Below, one piece after another: positions 18,301-27,074 of a stretch of DNA of 64,000 bases. Origin of the DNA: an uncultured Dorea sp. (GTDB taxonomy: Bacteria > Bacillota > Clostridia > Lachnospirales > Lachnospiraceae); contig CAJUMF010000010.1 of the NCBI GenBank assembly GCA_910586965.1, forward strand, positions 43,927 to 107,926, written 5' to 3'. Under the pieces are notes generated by a model, which saw nothing but the letters and a program-made list of their open reading frames with translations, ran no database searches and was not told the origin of the DNA. Both the position numbers and the translations under genes were made by a program. Each line of letters starts with the position of its first letter. Position 1 is the stretch's first letter.

Positions 18301-19267
18301 GCGAACGATTCAGATTATATTTACGATTACTCTTATCTTAATTTTCATACCGCTGCTTAACGGCTGCTCCCTTGCTGTGGAGGACGCGCAGGATGATACG
18401 CAAGATAAAATGATCGGCGTATTTATCACCGAAGAACCCCTTGACCAGTTCGACGATGATGCCTATCTTAAGGAGCATACCCGCAAGCTTATGCGGACAC
18501 CGGAAAGTGTCGCAGGGTCTTTCGGATATGAGGCGCCGTTTTCTGCCACCATAAACCGTCATAACAGCGAAGATATTTCCGACTGGACCGTGGAATTTGA
18601 AGGTGTAAAGGGACATAAGTTCTTTGTCCCGACCTGGACGGATAAGGATGGATTCGACTGTCAGTATACCTACTCCAGCGACGGTATCTGCGACTCCGGC
18701 GTAGATGTCATGAATACAGACCAGGGAAGAGAGACGAAACTTTCCGCTACGCTCTATACAACGCCCAAAGACAATATCAAAAGCTATGACTACTGCCTGA
18801 ATCAGGTATACCAGACTGCTGACGGAGAAATCTACGCTCTTCCCGGCAGTAGTTTCGATATTGATGCAGAACACGACGAAGGCGAGGTTATGTCCATTCA
18901 CCTCGACGACAAGACAGAATACTGGGATGATCAAAAAAAACAGGAAGACAAAACAACTGTAACCGTCCGATTCGCCGTCATGTATGAGCCGGTAAAGATC
19001 ACGCTCTGCCAGATGGATAAAGAAAACAAGGTCATAAAGCAGGAGATTTTCACACCCGGAAAGCTCCCGGAGACGCTGCACACAGAAAAAGACACCGCTT
19101 ACCTCCTCGTCCAGACCGAGAAAAATGTGCCAGACAAAAAAGCCATATTCTCGCGAAAGCTTTATGAACATGAAGATTATGATAGCGGCACTTTATTGGA
19201 AACTTATTATAGTCAAGACAATGGAGTTATGGAAAAACAGTATACAGAAATCGTGTGGGGAAAATAA
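18290..19267 (+). CDS. Lipoprotein of unknown function
   Basis: About 325 residues, starting at an ATG at 18290 with GAGGAGG 6 bp upstream. A signal peptide with an LNGC lipobox at about residues 23-26 indicates membrane anchoring on the outside. The body is acidic and hydrophilic, with no recognised domain. It is the third gene of the membrane protein-XRE-lipoprotein operon and ends at a long hairpin. Confidence 0.75.
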   Translation: MKLRRTIQIIFTITLILIFIPLLNGCSLAVEDAQDDTQDKMIGVFITEEPLDQFDDDAYLKEHTRKLMRTPESVAGSFGYEAPFSATINRHNSEDISDWTVEFEGVKGHKFFVPTWTDKDGFDCQYTYSSDGICDSGVDVMNTDQGRETKLSATLYTTPKDNIKSYDYCLNQVYQTADGEIYALPGSSFDIDAEHDEGEVMSIHLDDKTEYWDDQKKQEDKTTVTVRFAVMYEPVKITLCQMDKENKVIKQEIFTPGKLPETLHTEKDTAYLLVQTEKNVPDKKAIFSRKLYEHEDYDSGTLLETYYSQDNGVMEKQYTEIVWGK

Positions 19268-19280
19268 TCAGCAGGTTAAT

Positions 19281-19338
19281 AAAAGCCATATCCCAAAGTA
19301 AGCCTTTGATTCACTTGCTTTTCGGATATGGCTTTTTT
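19281..19338 (+). terminator. Terminator overlapping the convergent XRE gene
   Basis: AAAAGCCATATCC (19281-19293) pairs with GGATATGGCTTTTTT (19324-19338). A second inner stem, AAAGTAAG with CTTGCTTT, has one wobble. The right arm also encodes the last residues of the XRE protein on the opposite strand. Confidence 0.8.
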
Positions 19339-19538
19339 GTATTCGTAATACCAACCATATAATCAATACTCACATTATAAAATAAAGAAAGCTTTATCAG
19401 AAGATCTACCGGTATCTGGCGCGTTCCCTTCTCATACCGGCGGTACACCTCGCGCTGGCAGCCCAGATATTCTGCGATTTCCGCCTGTGTTTTATCATTG
19501 TCAATCCGTAAGTCTTCCAGACGTTGAAAATACATCAA
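19311..19538 (-). CDS. Small XRE-family regulator
   Basis: The 75-residue protein has a Cro/CI-type helix-turn-helix (DNDKTQAEIAEYLGCQREVYRRYEKGTRQIPVDLLIKLSLFYNVSIDYMVG). It is divergent from the small membrane protein gene at 19630, and two near-identical 24-bp repeats lie between them. It probably represses one or both genes. Confidence 0.88.
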   Translation of the reverse strand: MMYFQRLEDLRIDNDKTQAEIAEYLGCQREVYRRYEKGTRQIPVDLLIKLSLFYNVSIDYMVGITNTKKPYPKSK

Positions 19539-19551
19539 ACCACCTCGGTTT

Positions 19552-19608
19552 TATGCTACCAAATAATTGCATTTTTATTCCATTTATGCTACCATATGGT
19601 TGTATTTT
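19552..19608. promoter_or_regulatory. Pair of 24-bp direct repeats, candidate operators
   Basis: TATGCTACCA begins both copies, at 19552-19575 and 19585-19608. They agree at 20 of 24 positions and lie 33 bp apart (about three helical turns). The second contains the palindrome ACCATATGGT. They occupy the divergent promoter region of the XRE gene (minus) and the 19630 gene (plus). Confidence 0.6.
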
Positions 19609-19629
19609 ACCAACAAAGGAGGACAAAGA

Positions 19630-20067
19630 TTGAAAAATAACGAAAAAGTAGTCACTGCTTTACTCACCTTATTGCTGTTCGTATGCCTCTATCTTACCGG
19701 ACAATCCATCTTAAGAACTGCCGCCCGCTTCACAGCACATTTTATAAAACACACTGCCCAGTCTCCGGCCAGAATTTCAAAAACTGCAATTGACGGGATA
19801 TGCGGACGCAATCTGTGTTGGACATTCGAAGGCGGCACTTTTTCCATCACCGCAGATGAAGCTCAAGAAAAAAGGGCCAGCATCCATGCAGCTCATAAAA
19901 GCACTTGGCTGACAACCCGCTCCGACGTTCTCTTTTACCGGAACGCTAATTTATTTTCCAGCAGTTCCGAAGGAAAACAAAGGGGTTCCTATCCTTTCCC
20001 TGCCGTTCTAAGACAGATTACCACCTACATACTTTTTTTCACGCTGTATCTGCAAACGATGCTTTGA
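19630..20067 (+). CDS. Small hypothetical membrane-associated protein
   Basis: About 145 residues, starting at a TTG (19630) 8 bp after AAAGGAGG. It has a hydrophobic N-terminal segment (VVTALLTLLLFVCLYLTG), a basic middle region and a hydrophobic C-terminus (ITTYILFFTLYL). I do not recognise a family. The good ribosome site and divergent regulator support it being a real gene. Confidence 0.5.
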   Translation: MKNNEKVVTALLTLLLFVCLYLTGQSILRTAARFTAHFIKHTAQSPARISKTAIDGICGRNLCWTFEGGTFSITADEAQEKRASIHAAHKSTWLTTRSDVLFYRNANLFSSSSEGKQRGSYPFPAVLRQITTYILFFTLYLQTML

Positions 20068-20100
20068 CATTCGGCAGATAATCGTTTCTATGATCAAACA

Positions 20101-20154
20101 TAAAAAATGCCCTCAGCGGACAAAAGAACACTCAATCCTTTATCCCCTGAGGGC
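20101..20154 (-). terminator. Terminator of the rnr-smpB unit
   Basis: GCCCTCAG (20109-20116) pairs with CTGAGGGC (20147-20154) across a 30-nt loop. The minus strand continues with ATTTTTTA. Confidence 0.65.
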
Positions 20155-20203
20155 GGCATATCAAAAAGATATACAGGGCAGCCTTTGAACAAAAATTATT
20201 GCG

Positions 20204-20671
20204 CTACGCCAAATTCCTTACTTTGAACTCTCTCTGCGCTTCCCTCTTCTGATCTTTTTTGGCAATATCCTGGCGCTTGTCATACAATTTTTTACCTTTT
20301 GCCAGACCAATCTCCATCTTCACAAGACTCCCCTTAAAATACACTTTAAGAGGTATAACCGCAATTCCTTTCTCCTTCGTCTTTCCCAGAAGCTTATTGA
20401 TCTCCGCCTTGTGGAGAAGGAGCTTGCGGACACGAAGGGGATCTTTATTGAAAATATTTCCTTTCTCATAGGGACTGATATGCATCCCATAGATAAACAC
20501 TTCCCCGTTCTCTATCCGGATAAATGACTCTTTTATGCTGCATTTTCCCATGCGGAGGGACTTCACTTCTGTACCGTGAAGGGCAATGCCCGTCTCATAC
20601 GTATCCAGTATAAAATAATCATGATATGCTTTTTTATTATTAGCTATCAGCTTGCCGTTCGTCTTTGCCAT
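20204..20671 (-). CDS. smpB: SsrA-binding protein
   Basis: SmpB binds tmRNA and delivers it to stalled ribosomes. The 155-residue sequence has the hallmark segments NNKKAYHDYFILDTYETGI, GTEVKSLR and the basic tail KLYDKRQDIAKKDQKREAQREFK. The start at 20671 is preferred because GAAGGAGACGG lies upstream; it overlaps the end of rnr by 32 bp. Its RNA partner is encoded 3.2 kb downstream. Confidence 0.97.
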   Translation of the reverse strand: MAKTNGKLIANNKKAYHDYFILDTYETGIALHGTEVKSLRMGKCSIKESFIRIENGEVFIYGMHISPYEKGNIFNKDPLRVRKLLLHKAEINKLLGKTKEKGIAVIPLKVYFKGSLVKMEIGLAKGKKLYDKRQDIAKKDQKREAQREFKVRNLA

Positions 20672-22811
20672 CTTCCCCGTCTCCTTCTGCTGCAATCTCA
20701 AAATCAATCGTCCGCGTCATCCTGCTGGTATCGATCACGCGCACATAGACTTTCTGCCCCAATTTATACACTTTTCCCGTATGCTCTCCGACCATCTCAT
20801 AGCTGCCCTCGTAATAATCGTAATGGTCATCTGCCATATTGGTTACATGCACAAGCCCTTCTATCGTATTGGGAAGTTCTACATACATCCCCCACTTTGT
20901 CATACCAGAGATGACGCCTTCAAAGATCTGTCCGATCCGCTCCTGCATATACTCCACTTTTTTGAGCTTGACTGTCTCCCGCTCCGCTTCGTCAGCACGC
21001 CGCTCCGTCTCGCTGGCGTGCTTCGTTACTTCCTCAAGGATGGCATGATAATGCTGTATTTTATCCTCATTCATCCGCCCGCGCAGATTATCTTTGATGA
21101 TCCGATGGATCTGCAGGTCCGGATACCGCCGTATCGGCGAAGTAAAATGAGTATAATACGCTGCTGCCAGACCGAAATGCCCGGAATTTTGCGGCGCATA
21201 CCTGGCCTGTCTCATAGAACGAAGCGCAAGCCGACTGATCAATGCCTCCTCTGGCGTTCCTTCTACCCTTCCTAAAAGCTTCTGTACTTCCTTCGGCCGC
21301 ACCTCATTGACGCCGATATGCATGGAATATCCGAAATTGTTGATAAATGCAGCCAATGCCTTTATCTTTTCATCATCCGGCGCCTCATGGTTGCGGTATA
21401 CAAAGGGAAGCTCCTGCCAGTAATAATCTTGAGCTACTGTCTCATTCGCAAGCAGCATGAAGTCTTCGATGATCTTCGTTGCCGTATTACGGTCATAAGG
21501 CTTGATCTCCAAAGGATGTCCCGCATCATCAAGCACAAGCTTCGTCTCCGGGAAATCAAAGTCAATAGAACCCCGCTGCTTTCTCTTCTCCCTCAGAAGC
21601 CCGGAAAGCTCCTGCATACACTCAAACATAGGTACGAATTCTTTGTAGGTTTCCCGCTCTATTTCGTCATGGTCTTCCAGTATCTTTTTTACACTTGTAT
21701 AAGTCATGCGCCTGTCTACATGGACAACGGTCTCTAATATCTCATGGTCAATAACATTTCCCTTCGTATCTACCGTCATGATACAGCTTAACGCCAGCCG
21801 ATCCTCCCCCGCATTCAGCGAACAGATACCGTTGCTTAAGGTATGGGGAAGCATCGGAATCACACGGTCCACCAGATAGACACTGGTTCCCCGTTCCCTC
21901 GCCTCATGGTCAAGAGCACTGTTCTCCTGAACATAATTGGTCACATCGGCAATATGCACACCGAGAATATAATCACTGCCCTTTCGCTCAACTGACACCG
22001 CGTCATCCAGATCCTTCGCATCCTCGCCGTCGATCGTCACCATCTTAATATCTCTTAAATCCCTGCGTCCCGCCATATCAGCCTCGCTCACCGGCTTCGA
22101 GACACGCTCCGCCTGCTTAAGTACCTTTTCCGGGAATTCCACCGGAAGATCATACCCCTTTACAATCGACATAATATCCGTCCCCGGGTCATTCACATGG
22201 CCGATGATCTCCGTAATCTTTCCCTCAGGCTTTTTCCCTTCTCCACCGTAAGAAGTAAGCTCAACTACTACCTTGTGACCGGTGACTGCCCCCTTCGACT
22301 TCTCCGCCGGGATAAAGATATCTTTATGGAACTTCTGGTTATCCGGCATCACAAATCCATAATTCCTCCCCGGAGTCATCTCATAGTATCCTACGACCTT
22401 CGTCATTCCCCGCGAAAGAATCTTTACAATCTTCCCCTCGCTCCTTTTTCCGGGAACATCCTTTATCACCGCATATTCCACCGTATCGCCGTCAAGGGCT
22501 TCTCCCGTATACTCTTCTCCGATATATACATCCGGCGTTTCCCCTTCCGTCTCCACAAAACCAAAACCTTTTGCATTGGCGCGATAAACTCCGGAAAGTC
22601 TCTTTGTCTCCCCTTTTACGTATTTCCCACGCTTGGAAAGATATATCTTCCCTTCTCGCTCAAGAGCCTCAAGGACCGTTCGAAGTTCCTCCCGCTGTTC
22701 TTTCGGAACCTGCAGCAAGATGGCAAGCTCCTTAAACTTCATAGGCGTATACAAATCGTCACAGAGCAAATCGTAGACAACCTTTTTTCTCTTATCATAT
22801 GTCTTATCCAT
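20640..22811 (-). CDS. rnr: Ribonuclease R
   Basis: This 3'-5' exoribonuclease degrades structured RNA and works with trans-translation on nonstop mRNAs. At about 723 residues it has an N-terminal winged helix, cold-shock domains, the RNB catalytic domain with DGEDAKDLDDAV (metal-binding Asp residues at about 270-280) and a C-terminal S1 domain (GQIFEGVISGMTKWGMYVEL). It ends in an acidic tail instead of the Lys-rich tail of the E. coli enzyme. Two ATGs (22820, 22811) are possible; the second has better spacing to AAAGGAG. Confidence 0.95.
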   Translation of the reverse strand: MDKTYDKRKKVVYDLLCDDLYTPMKFKELAILLQVPKEQREELRTVLEALEREGKIYLSKRGKYVKGETKRLSGVYRANAKGFGFVETEGETPDVYIGEEYTGEALDGDTVEYAVIKDVPGKRSEGKIVKILSRGMTKVVGYYEMTPGRNYGFVMPDNQKFHKDIFIPAEKSKGAVTGHKVVVELTSYGGEGKKPEGKITEIIGHVNDPGTDIMSIVKGYDLPVEFPEKVLKQAERVSKPVSEADMAGRRDLRDIKMVTIDGEDAKDLDDAVSVERKGSDYILGVHIADVTNYVQENSALDHEARERGTSVYLVDRVIPMLPHTLSNGICSLNAGEDRLALSCIMTVDTKGNVIDHEILETVVHVDRRMTYTSVKKILEDHDEIERETYKEFVPMFECMQELSGLLREKRKQRGSIDFDFPETKLVLDDAGHPLEIKPYDRNTATKIIEDFMLLANETVAQDYYWQELPFVYRNHEAPDDEKIKALAAFINNFGYSMHIGVNEVRPKEVQKLLGRVEGTPEEALISRLALRSMRQARYAPQNSGHFGLAAAYYTHFTSPIRRYPDLQIHRIIKDNLRGRMNEDKIQHYHAILEEVTKHASETERRADEAERETVKLKKVEYMQERIGQIFEGVISGMTKWGMYVELPNTIEGLVHVTNMADDHYDYYEGSYEMVGEHTGKVYKLGQKVYVRVIDTSRMTRTIDFEIAAEGDGEDGKDERQADS

Positions 22812-22837
22812 CCCGTACATCGCTCCTTTCTTATATG

Positions 22838-22870
22838 GAAAAAGGACACTCCCTCATTACAGGAGTGTCC
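22838..22870 (-). terminator. Hairpin terminator between secG and rnr
   Basis: GGACACTCC (22844-22852) and GGAGTGTCC (22862-22870) form a perfect 9-bp stem. On the minus strand it is followed by TTTTTCC. It would limit read-through from secG into rnr. Confidence 0.75.
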
Positions 22871-22893
22871 CATCATGCTCACAATACAGTCCC

Positions 22894-23136
22894 TTAAGCA
22901 AATACTTTCAAATTCAACACTGCTGCCAGTACAATAAACAGAATCGCAAGGAACTTTGTAGATTTTACCAGCGCACCTTCCATAGAACGGCCTTTGTTCT
23001 GTCCCCAGTAGGTATCTGCCATACCACTGATCGTCCCAAGTCCCGCTGACTTCCCTTCCTGCATCAACACGATTGCCGTCAATGCGATACAATCTATTGC
23101 AAATATGATCATTAATACCGTCTTCAATATCTCCAT
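22894..23136 (-). CDS. secG: Preprotein translocase subunit SecG
   Basis: The 80-residue protein has two transmembrane helices (MIIFAIDCIALTAIVLMQ and FLAILFIVLAAVLNL) around the conserved LMQEGKSAGLG loop of SecG. It assists SecYE in protein export. secG directly upstream of rnr-smpB is a common Firmicutes order. A GGAGGTGG site precedes the ATG. Confidence 0.93.
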   Translation of the reverse strand: MEILKTVLMIIFAIDCIALTAIVLMQEGKSAGLGTISGMADTYWGQNKGRSMEGALVKSTKFLAILFIVLAAVLNLKVFA

Positions 23137-23209
23137 AATCTACCACCTCCTGCGGATAAACCATGTCTATATTAACATAAAGGGCAAAAGTTTACAAGTG
23201 TTTTTTGAA

Positions 23210-24526
23210 TCATTTCACCTGCTGTGCCTGCTCGAATGGATTTTTGTACTCCGCAGTATTTCCCAATTCGTCTTCGATGCGCAGAAGGCGGTTGTATTTT
23301 GCTACACGTTCACCTCGGCAAGGCGCGCCGGTCTTAATCTGCCCTGCGTTAAATGCAACAGCAATATCTGCAATCATCGAATCTGCCGTCTCCCCTGAGC
23401 GATGTGATATAACTGCCTGATAACCTGCATTTTTAGCCATCTCCACCGCATCAAAAGCTTCGGTGAGTGTCCCAATCTGATTTACCTTAACAAGGATCGC
23501 ATTGGCAACCTCTTTTTCAATACCTTTTCTCAACCTTCGCGTATTGGTCACGAACAGGTCGTCCCCTACAAGCTGCGTGTGAAGTCCGGTCCTTGTCGTC
23601 AGAAGTTCCCATCCATCCCAATCTTCCTCATCAAGAGGATCTTCCAGAGACACAATGGGAAATTGCTGTATCAGTTCTTCATAATAATCAATTAATTCTT
23701 CCGCAGACCTGATTACTTTGTGGCCGTGCATCTTTGCTTCTCCCTCAAATACATATTTCTTGAAATGCTTATCATACAGTTCAGAAGCCGCAACATCCAG
23801 TGCAAGACTTACATCCTTTCCCGGGCGATACCCTGCTTTCTCAATGGCTTCAACCATAATGCGAAGTGCTTCTTTCGCATCCGGAAGGTCAGGAGCAAAT
23901 CCTCCTTCGTCCCCTACAGCAGTGCTAAGTCCCGCAGCTTTCAAAAGCTCCTTCAACGTGTGATATACCTCTGCACACATTCGAAGCCCTTCTTTAAAAC
24001 AGCACGCCCCCACAGGCATGATCATAAACTCCTGAATATCAATGGTATTATCCGCATGTCTTCCCCCATTCAGTATATTCATCATAGGCACAGGCATCCT
24101 CTTTGCATTTGTGCCGCCAAGATACGCATAGAGCGGCAGTCTAAGCGCATTGGCCGCGGCGCGGGCTGCGGCCATAGACACTCCAAGCAGCGCATTGGCA
24201 CCGAGATTGGACTTATTGTCCGTCCCGTCAAGTTTGCCCAGTACTGCATCAAGCGCCGCCTGTCCGAACACATTCATCCCGGTAATCTCCGGCGCTATCT
24301 TTGCATTGACATGGTCAACCGCCTGCGTCACCCCAAGTCCTCTGTATCTTTTTTCCCCATCCCGAAGCTCCACGGCCTCAAACAGCCCTGTAGATGCTCC
24401 TGACGGAACACCGGCACGTCCGATGAATTCTTCTCCTGCCAGTACTTCAACCTCTATCGTAGGATTTCCGCGGGAATCTAATATTTCTCTTGCGTATACA
24501 TCTGTAATCGGCAAATATTTGTGCAT
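23210..24526 (-). CDS. eno: Enolase
   Basis: Enolase interconverts 2-phosphoglycerate and phosphoenolpyruvate. At 438 residues it is full length. The signature motifs include SGASTG, the catalytic Glu in VGDEGGFAPDL, the metal-binding SLEDPLDEEDW, the catalytic Lys in ILVKVNQIGT, and SHRSGET. AAGGAGG precedes the ATG. It appears to be a single-gene unit, with the yitT-like gene divergent 180 bp away. Confidence 0.98.
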   Translation of the reverse strand: MHKYLPITDVYAREILDSRGNPTIEVEVLAGEEFIGRAGVPSGASTGLFEAVELRDGEKRYRGLGVTQAVDHVNAKIAPEITGMNVFGQAALDAVLGKLDGTDNKSNLGANALLGVSMAAARAAANALRLPLYAYLGGTNAKRMPVPMMNILNGGRHADNTIDIQEFMIMPVGACCFKEGLRMCAEVYHTLKELLKAAGLSTAVGDEGGFAPDLPDAKEALRIMVEAIEKAGYRPGKDVSLALDVAASELYDKHFKKYVFEGEAKMHGHKVIRSAEELIDYYEELIQQFPIVSLEDPLDEEDWDGWELLTTRTGLHTQLVGDDLFVTNTRRLRKGIEKEVANAILVKVNQIGTLTEAFDAVEMAKNAGYQAVISHRSGETADSMIADIAVAFNAGQIKTGAPCRGERVAKYNRLLRIEDELGNTAEYKNPFEQAQQVK

Positions 24527-24705
24527 AGTTTAATTTCCTCCTTACTAAAAACAGTATTTCCTGAAACCACAAACCAAATTCATCAATATTCTTGATTTTC
24601 TTCATTCATATTTTGTTCATCAGTTGACGCACAAAAATACAAGGGTTACAATCTCAATGGTCCTTAGACTATATAAAAATATTATCAAATGCCGGAGAAT
24701 TAATT

Positions 24706-25548
24706 ATGAAAACTCAAGCGAAAAATTTCATATTGTTAACTGTGAGCACGCTTCTAAGCGCTGTAGGAATTTATTTTTTCAAGTTCGCCAACAACTTTAC
24801 GTTTGGTGGCATCACGGGTCTTGCCGTATTAATTGCCAAATCGGGAATTATCTCTGCCAGTGATTTTTCATTCATTGCAAATATACTTCTCCTGATCATC
24901 GGCTGGATCGTACTCGGGAAAAAGTTTGCTGCAAAAACTGCATACTGCACGATTCTTCTCTCCTTTTCCCTCTCGGCCCTTGAAAGACTCTATCCCATGA
25001 GCCATCCGCTCACCAACGAACCGCTCCTTGAGCTTATGTTCGCCATCGCGCTGCCTGCTCTCGGCTCTGCGGTCCTGTTCAATATCGGTTCTTCAAGCGG
25101 CGGTACAGATGTAATTGCAATGATCATGAAAAAATATACCAGCGTGGACATAGGGAAAGCACTTCTTCTTTCCGATGTACTTATCACTCTATCCGGATGT
25201 TTCGTATTCGATATTTCAAACGGACTTTATTCTTTTCTGGGACTTGCACTGCGCTCCTTCATGATTGACGGATTCATCGAGAGCCTGAATTTGTCAAAAT
25301 ATTTTAACGTAGTCTGCACTTCCCCGCAGCCTATCTGCGATTTTATTAAAGATAGTCTGAACCGGAGCGCCACTATCGTAAATGCAAAAGGTGCATTTTC
25401 GGGAGACGATAAGTATATTATATTCACGGTCCTGAACCGGATGGAAGCGATAAGGCTTAGAAACTTTATCAAAGAAAATTCTCCTGACGCCTTTTTGCTT
25501 ATCTCCAATACAAGCGAGATCATCGGAAAAGGTTTCCATTCCATTTAA
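24706..25548 (+). CDS. YitT-family membrane protein
   Basis: The 280-residue protein has five or six N-terminal transmembrane helices (DUF161/YitT repeats; FGGITGLAVLI, IGSSSGGTDVIAMIMKKYT) and a soluble C-terminal DUF2179 domain (about 195-280). The biochemical role of the family is not established. It is monocistronic and ends at a strong shared terminator with glmM. Confidence 0.88.
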   Translation: MKTQAKNFILLTVSTLLSAVGIYFFKFANNFTFGGITGLAVLIAKSGIISASDFSFIANILLLIIGWIVLGKKFAAKTAYCTILLSFSLSALERLYPMSHPLTNEPLLELMFAIALPALGSAVLFNIGSSSGGTDVIAMIMKKYTSVDIGKALLLSDVLITLSGCFVFDISNGLYSFLGLALRSFMIDGFIESLNLSKYFNVVCTSPQPICDFIKDSLNRSATIVNAKGAFSGDDKYIIFTVLNRMEAIRLRNFIKENSPDAFLLISNTSEIIGKGFHSI

Positions 25549-25557
25549 ACTGTTATT

Positions 25558-25605
25558 AAAAAAGATTCGGATTTCCTGTCATATACCGGATATCCGAATC
25601 TTTTT
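25558..25605. terminator. Bidirectional terminator between yitT-like gene and glmM
   Basis: GATTCGGAT (25564-25572) pairs with ATCCGAATC (25592-25600). It is flanked by an A run on the left and a T run on the right, so it can stop both convergent genes. Confidence 0.8.
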
Positions 25606-25627
25606 CATATTTCCATTTATTTCCTTA

Positions 25628-26974
25628 TTACCCTACTACTAATCCTTCTGCACGGATCACATCCACTACCTGGTTGACGTACCTTTCGCAAAGCTCATCA
25701 GTAGCTGCCTCCACCATCACACGGATAACCGGCTCTGTACCGCTTTCTCTCACCAGGATCCGTCCATCGTCTCCCAATGCCTCTGCAACATCATTCACAG
25801 CCTTTGTCACTTCCGGATTCTCACGGGCAGTTTTTTTGTCTGCCACCCGGACATTCTTAAGAAGCTGCGGGTAGATCTTTACGTCCTCCGAAAGTTTAGA
25901 AAGGCTCTGCTTCTTCTCCAACATAACCTCCATGACCATCAGGGATGTCAGGATCCCGTCACCTGTCGTCGCGTGCTTGCTGAAGATAATATGCCCGGAC
26001 TGCTCTCCGCCCAAGGAAAAATTGTTGCGTACCATATTCTCATACACATACTTGTCGCCCACAGCAGTCTTTTCATACTTCAATCCAACCTTATCACATG
26101 CCTTATATAATCCAAGATTGGACATGATCGTCGTGACGATCGTATCCCCGTTAAGGCGTCCGTTCTCTTTAAGATACTTGCCGCAAACATAAAGGATCAA
26201 ATCCCCGTCCACCACATTGCCGTCCTCATCTACAGCTATACAGCGGTCTGCATCCCCATCATAGGCAAAACCTACATTCAGTTTTTTCTCCTTTACATAA
26301 TTCTGGAGCACTTCGATATGCGTAGAACCGCAATTTGCGTTGATATTCGTCCCGTCAGGTTCACAGTTGATCACATAGGTCTTCGCCCCAAGTGCATCAT
26401 ATACTGCCTTGGCAATCGTAAATGCACTTCCGTTTGAACAGTCAAGTCCTACTTTCATGTCCTCGAAGGAGCGGGTTGCAAGTGAGATCAGATAACCGAT
26501 ATAGCGATTTCTTCCCGCTACATAATCAATGGTCCGTCCAATCTTTTCCTTCTTAGCAAGAGGAATCTCCGGAATCTTTCCATCGATATAATCTTCAATC
26601 TTTTCCTCTACCTCTGCCTCCATCTTGTGGCCCTTGCCGTTGATAACCTTGATCCCGTTATCATAATATGGATTGTGGCTGGCGGAGATCATGATCCCGC
26701 AGTCAAAGTTCTCTGTCCTTGTCACATAAGAAACGCTGGGCGTCGTCGTAACGTGGAGAAGGTACGCATTCGCCCCTGACGCAGTAAGTCCTGCCGCCAG
26801 CGCGTACTCGAACATATAGCTGCTCCTTCTCGTATCCTTGCCGATGACGACTCTCGCCTTATGCTCCTGTCCGTAATACCACCCAAGATATCTTCCCACT
26901 TTGAAAGCATGTTCCACCGTCAACACTTCGTTGGCCTCGCCCCGGAATCCGTCTGTACCAAAATATTTACCCAT
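25628..26974 (-). CDS. glmM: Phosphoglucosamine mutase
   Basis: GlmM converts glucosamine-6-phosphate to glucosamine-1-phosphate for peptidoglycan precursors. At 448 residues it is full length. The phosphoserine loop ISASHNPYYDNGIK and the metal loop DGDADRC are present, as is the C-terminal phosphate-binding RESGTEPVIRVM. The ATG at 26974 (MGKYFGTDGFRG) is the family start and has AAGGAGAAG upstream; the open frame extends 17 codons further without support. Confidence 0.97.
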   Translation of the reverse strand: MGKYFGTDGFRGEANEVLTVEHAFKVGRYLGWYYGQEHKARVVIGKDTRRSSYMFEYALAAGLTASGANAYLLHVTTTPSVSYVTRTENFDCGIMISASHNPYYDNGIKVINGKGHKMEAEVEEKIEDYIDGKIPEIPLAKKEKIGRTIDYVAGRNRYIGYLISLATRSFEDMKVGLDCSNGSAFTIAKAVYDALGAKTYVINCEPDGTNINANCGSTHIEVLQNYVKEKKLNVGFAYDGDADRCIAVDEDGNVVDGDLILYVCGKYLKENGRLNGDTIVTTIMSNLGLYKACDKVGLKYEKTAVGDKYVYENMVRNNFSLGGEQSGHIIFSKHATTGDGILTSLMVMEVMLEKKQSLSKLSEDVKIYPQLLKNVRVADKKTARENPEVTKAVNDVAEALGDDGRILVRESGTEPVIRVMVEAATDELCERYVNQVVDVIRAEGLVVG

Positions 26975-27074
26975 AATACTTCTCCTTAAATATCGTTTGT
27001 CATATCTGCTATATTTCTTGCACATTTAAAAATGCACTATCACATTATATTCCCTTTTTCCGCAAGATACAACC

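Noticed and set aside
20101..20154. Small structured RNA gene downstream of smpB
   Set aside because: The only structure is one stem with a T tract, adequately explained as a terminator.
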